Below the pieces are notes generated by a model. That model ran no database searches and was not told the origin of the DNA. It saw only the letters and a list, made by a program, of their open reading frames with translations. The position numbers and the translations under genes are program-made. 64,000 bases of DNA from assembly GCF_000455285.1 (NCBI RefSeq), contig NZ_HG005286.1, positions 45,796 to 109,795 on the forward strand. The letters are read 5' to 3'. Source of the DNA: Candidatus Stoquefichus massiliensis AP9. Its GTDB lineage: Bacteria > Bacillota_I > Bacilli_A > Erysipelotrichales > Coprobacillaceae. Position 1 is the first letter of the stretch; the number at the start of each line of letters is the position of its first letter. Of this stretch, positions 63,422-64,000 are shown one piece after another.

Positions 63422-64000
63422 CTATTTCCTTCTATTCTTAAATTCGTTTAGTGGATTCATCAAGTTCTCTTTTCTAATACTTAGAGGATTGTCCCTTGGA
63501 TTATCTAAATTATATTTTTTCGCCCAAGATTTAAAATTTCTATTTATGTAATTCCTTAAGCTAACTGGATCTGAATATTTATGATATATATCATATAAGT
63601 TTAATTCATCTATCAATTTTAAATTATTATCTTTTAAAATATCCAACATATTTGTAATCGAAGAATTATTCATAATTTGAAATGAATATATATCATTATT
63701 TGTTGTAATATCTAAATCAACATAATACTGTAGAATATGGAAAATTAATCCGTTTTCTCCCATAGAACTACACATTGATAAAGAAATACTAACAACATCA
63801 TCAAATTCTATAACAATATCATTAAATAGAAATTGCTTATTTATAATATTCAAAGTTTGATATGATGATTCATTACTATCATCAAGATCAAATACAATAT
63901 TTACTTTGTACCTCTTAAGATAATTTTTAATATCTTTTTCAATATTATCTAATCTTTCTTTAGACTTCTGAATATATTTCTTCTTAGTTTCTAATGCTTG
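63422..64000 (-). CDS. Partial unrecognised protein, cut by the right edge
   Basis: The reading frame stays open from the stop at 63422 to the last base of the window, so the start lies beyond 64000; at least 192 residues. The first visible part (QALETKKKYIQKSKERLDNI) is a charged coiled coil. The rest is an alpha/beta region (IVIEFDDVVSISLSMCSSMG) and a helical end (YINRNFKSWAKKYNLDN). A shorter frame from a TTG at 63853 would be a false start. No family recognised. Confidence 0.65.
   Translation of the reverse strand, partial: QALETKKKYIQKSKERLDNIEKDIKNYLKRYKVNIVFDLDDSNESSYQTLNIINKQFLFNDIVIEFDDVVSISLSMCSSMGENGLIFHILQYYVDLDITTNNDIYSFQIMNNSSITNMLDILKDNNLKLIDELNLYDIYHKYSDPVSLRNYINRNFKSWAKKYNLDNPRDNPLSIRKENLMNPLNEFKNRRK

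Overview
The window is AT-rich (my estimate is about 30% G+C) and reads as a chromosomal segment of a gut-type, low-GC Gram-positive bacterium. The density of PTS genes, a sortase-anchored surface protein, AgrA/AgrC-like signalling, class III fructose-1,6-bisphosphatase, a class M sirtuin with its macrodomain, YoaP, and strong AGGAGG-type ribosome sites point to Bacillota. Erysipelotrichia (Coprobacillaceae/Erysipelotrichaceae) is my best guess; this is inference from gene style, since no rRNA or other marker is present. I saw no tRNA, rRNA, CRISPR array, prophage or intact insertion sequence.

Layout. 0-7.4 kb: a cellobiose-type PTS EIIC behind a stand-alone RarA-C-like protein, with a divergent RpiR regulator; a CmpB-family membrane protein; peptide deformylase plus a divergent Nramp; a paired YdcZ-type DMT exporter with a divergent Crp/Fnr regulator and a clear palindromic operator. 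7.5-16.8 kb: XRE regulator, transglutaminase-like protein, and a run MBL hydrolase - histidine phosphatase - aldo/keto reductase - DHFR-like reductase, behind an operon of two membrane diguanylate cyclases and a TetR regulator; then GNAT and MerR. 16.9-25 kb: a hexitol (mannitol-type) PTS operon, EIICB - MtlR - EIIB-EIIA fusion - 1-phosphofructokinase - Zn-dependent sugar-phosphate dehydrogenase, followed by class III FBPase. No MtlD is present, so the route may run through fructose-1-phosphate. 25.2-29.4 kb: an IPKTG-anchored beta-helix surface protein divergent from a LytTR response regulator and GHKL kinase, with a tandem LytTR-like operator, a striking double palindrome, and a possible short transcript after the kinase.

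29.6-36.5 kb is a graveyard plus housekeeping: a RhuM relic; the methionine-gamma-lyase-like family; SDR; EF-P; a PnuC protein with an added ectodomain; an IS200/IS605 tnpA relic with a hairpin over its ribosome site; a flavodoxin-like lipoprotein; and a relic of a second surface-protein/LytTR/kinase locus that collapsed by deletion. 36.5-41.2 kb: XRE-SUKH pair, an MGMT-like protein without active-site Cys, DUF3788, GNAT, PH-domain and YoaP proteins. 41.5-47.8 kb: a beta-glucoside unit with two GH1 6-phospho-beta-glucosidases, ROK kinase, EIIC and an AraC regulator. 48-54.7 kb: macrodomain-SirTM-PPOX/ferredoxin, HxlR and flavin reductase, AEC transporter, AraC/SRPBCC/AlkD. 54.9-64 kb: GH13 oligo-1,6-glucosidase, a PD-(D/E)XK transposase relic, a NimA-like protein, RpiR, a six-gene operon of mostly unrecognised proteins led by a DUF4259/TPR-type protein, a class II Fic protein, a decayed small-gene region, and a gene cut by the right edge.

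The genes mostly fall into sugar import and breakdown units, each with a local regulator (RpiR, MtlR, AraC, RpiR), plus small stress or redox cassettes. The best leads for new biology are the 58.6-61.8 kb operon, the RarA-C-like/PTS pairing, the surface-protein/LytTR locus with its relic copy, and the hexitol operon without MtlD.
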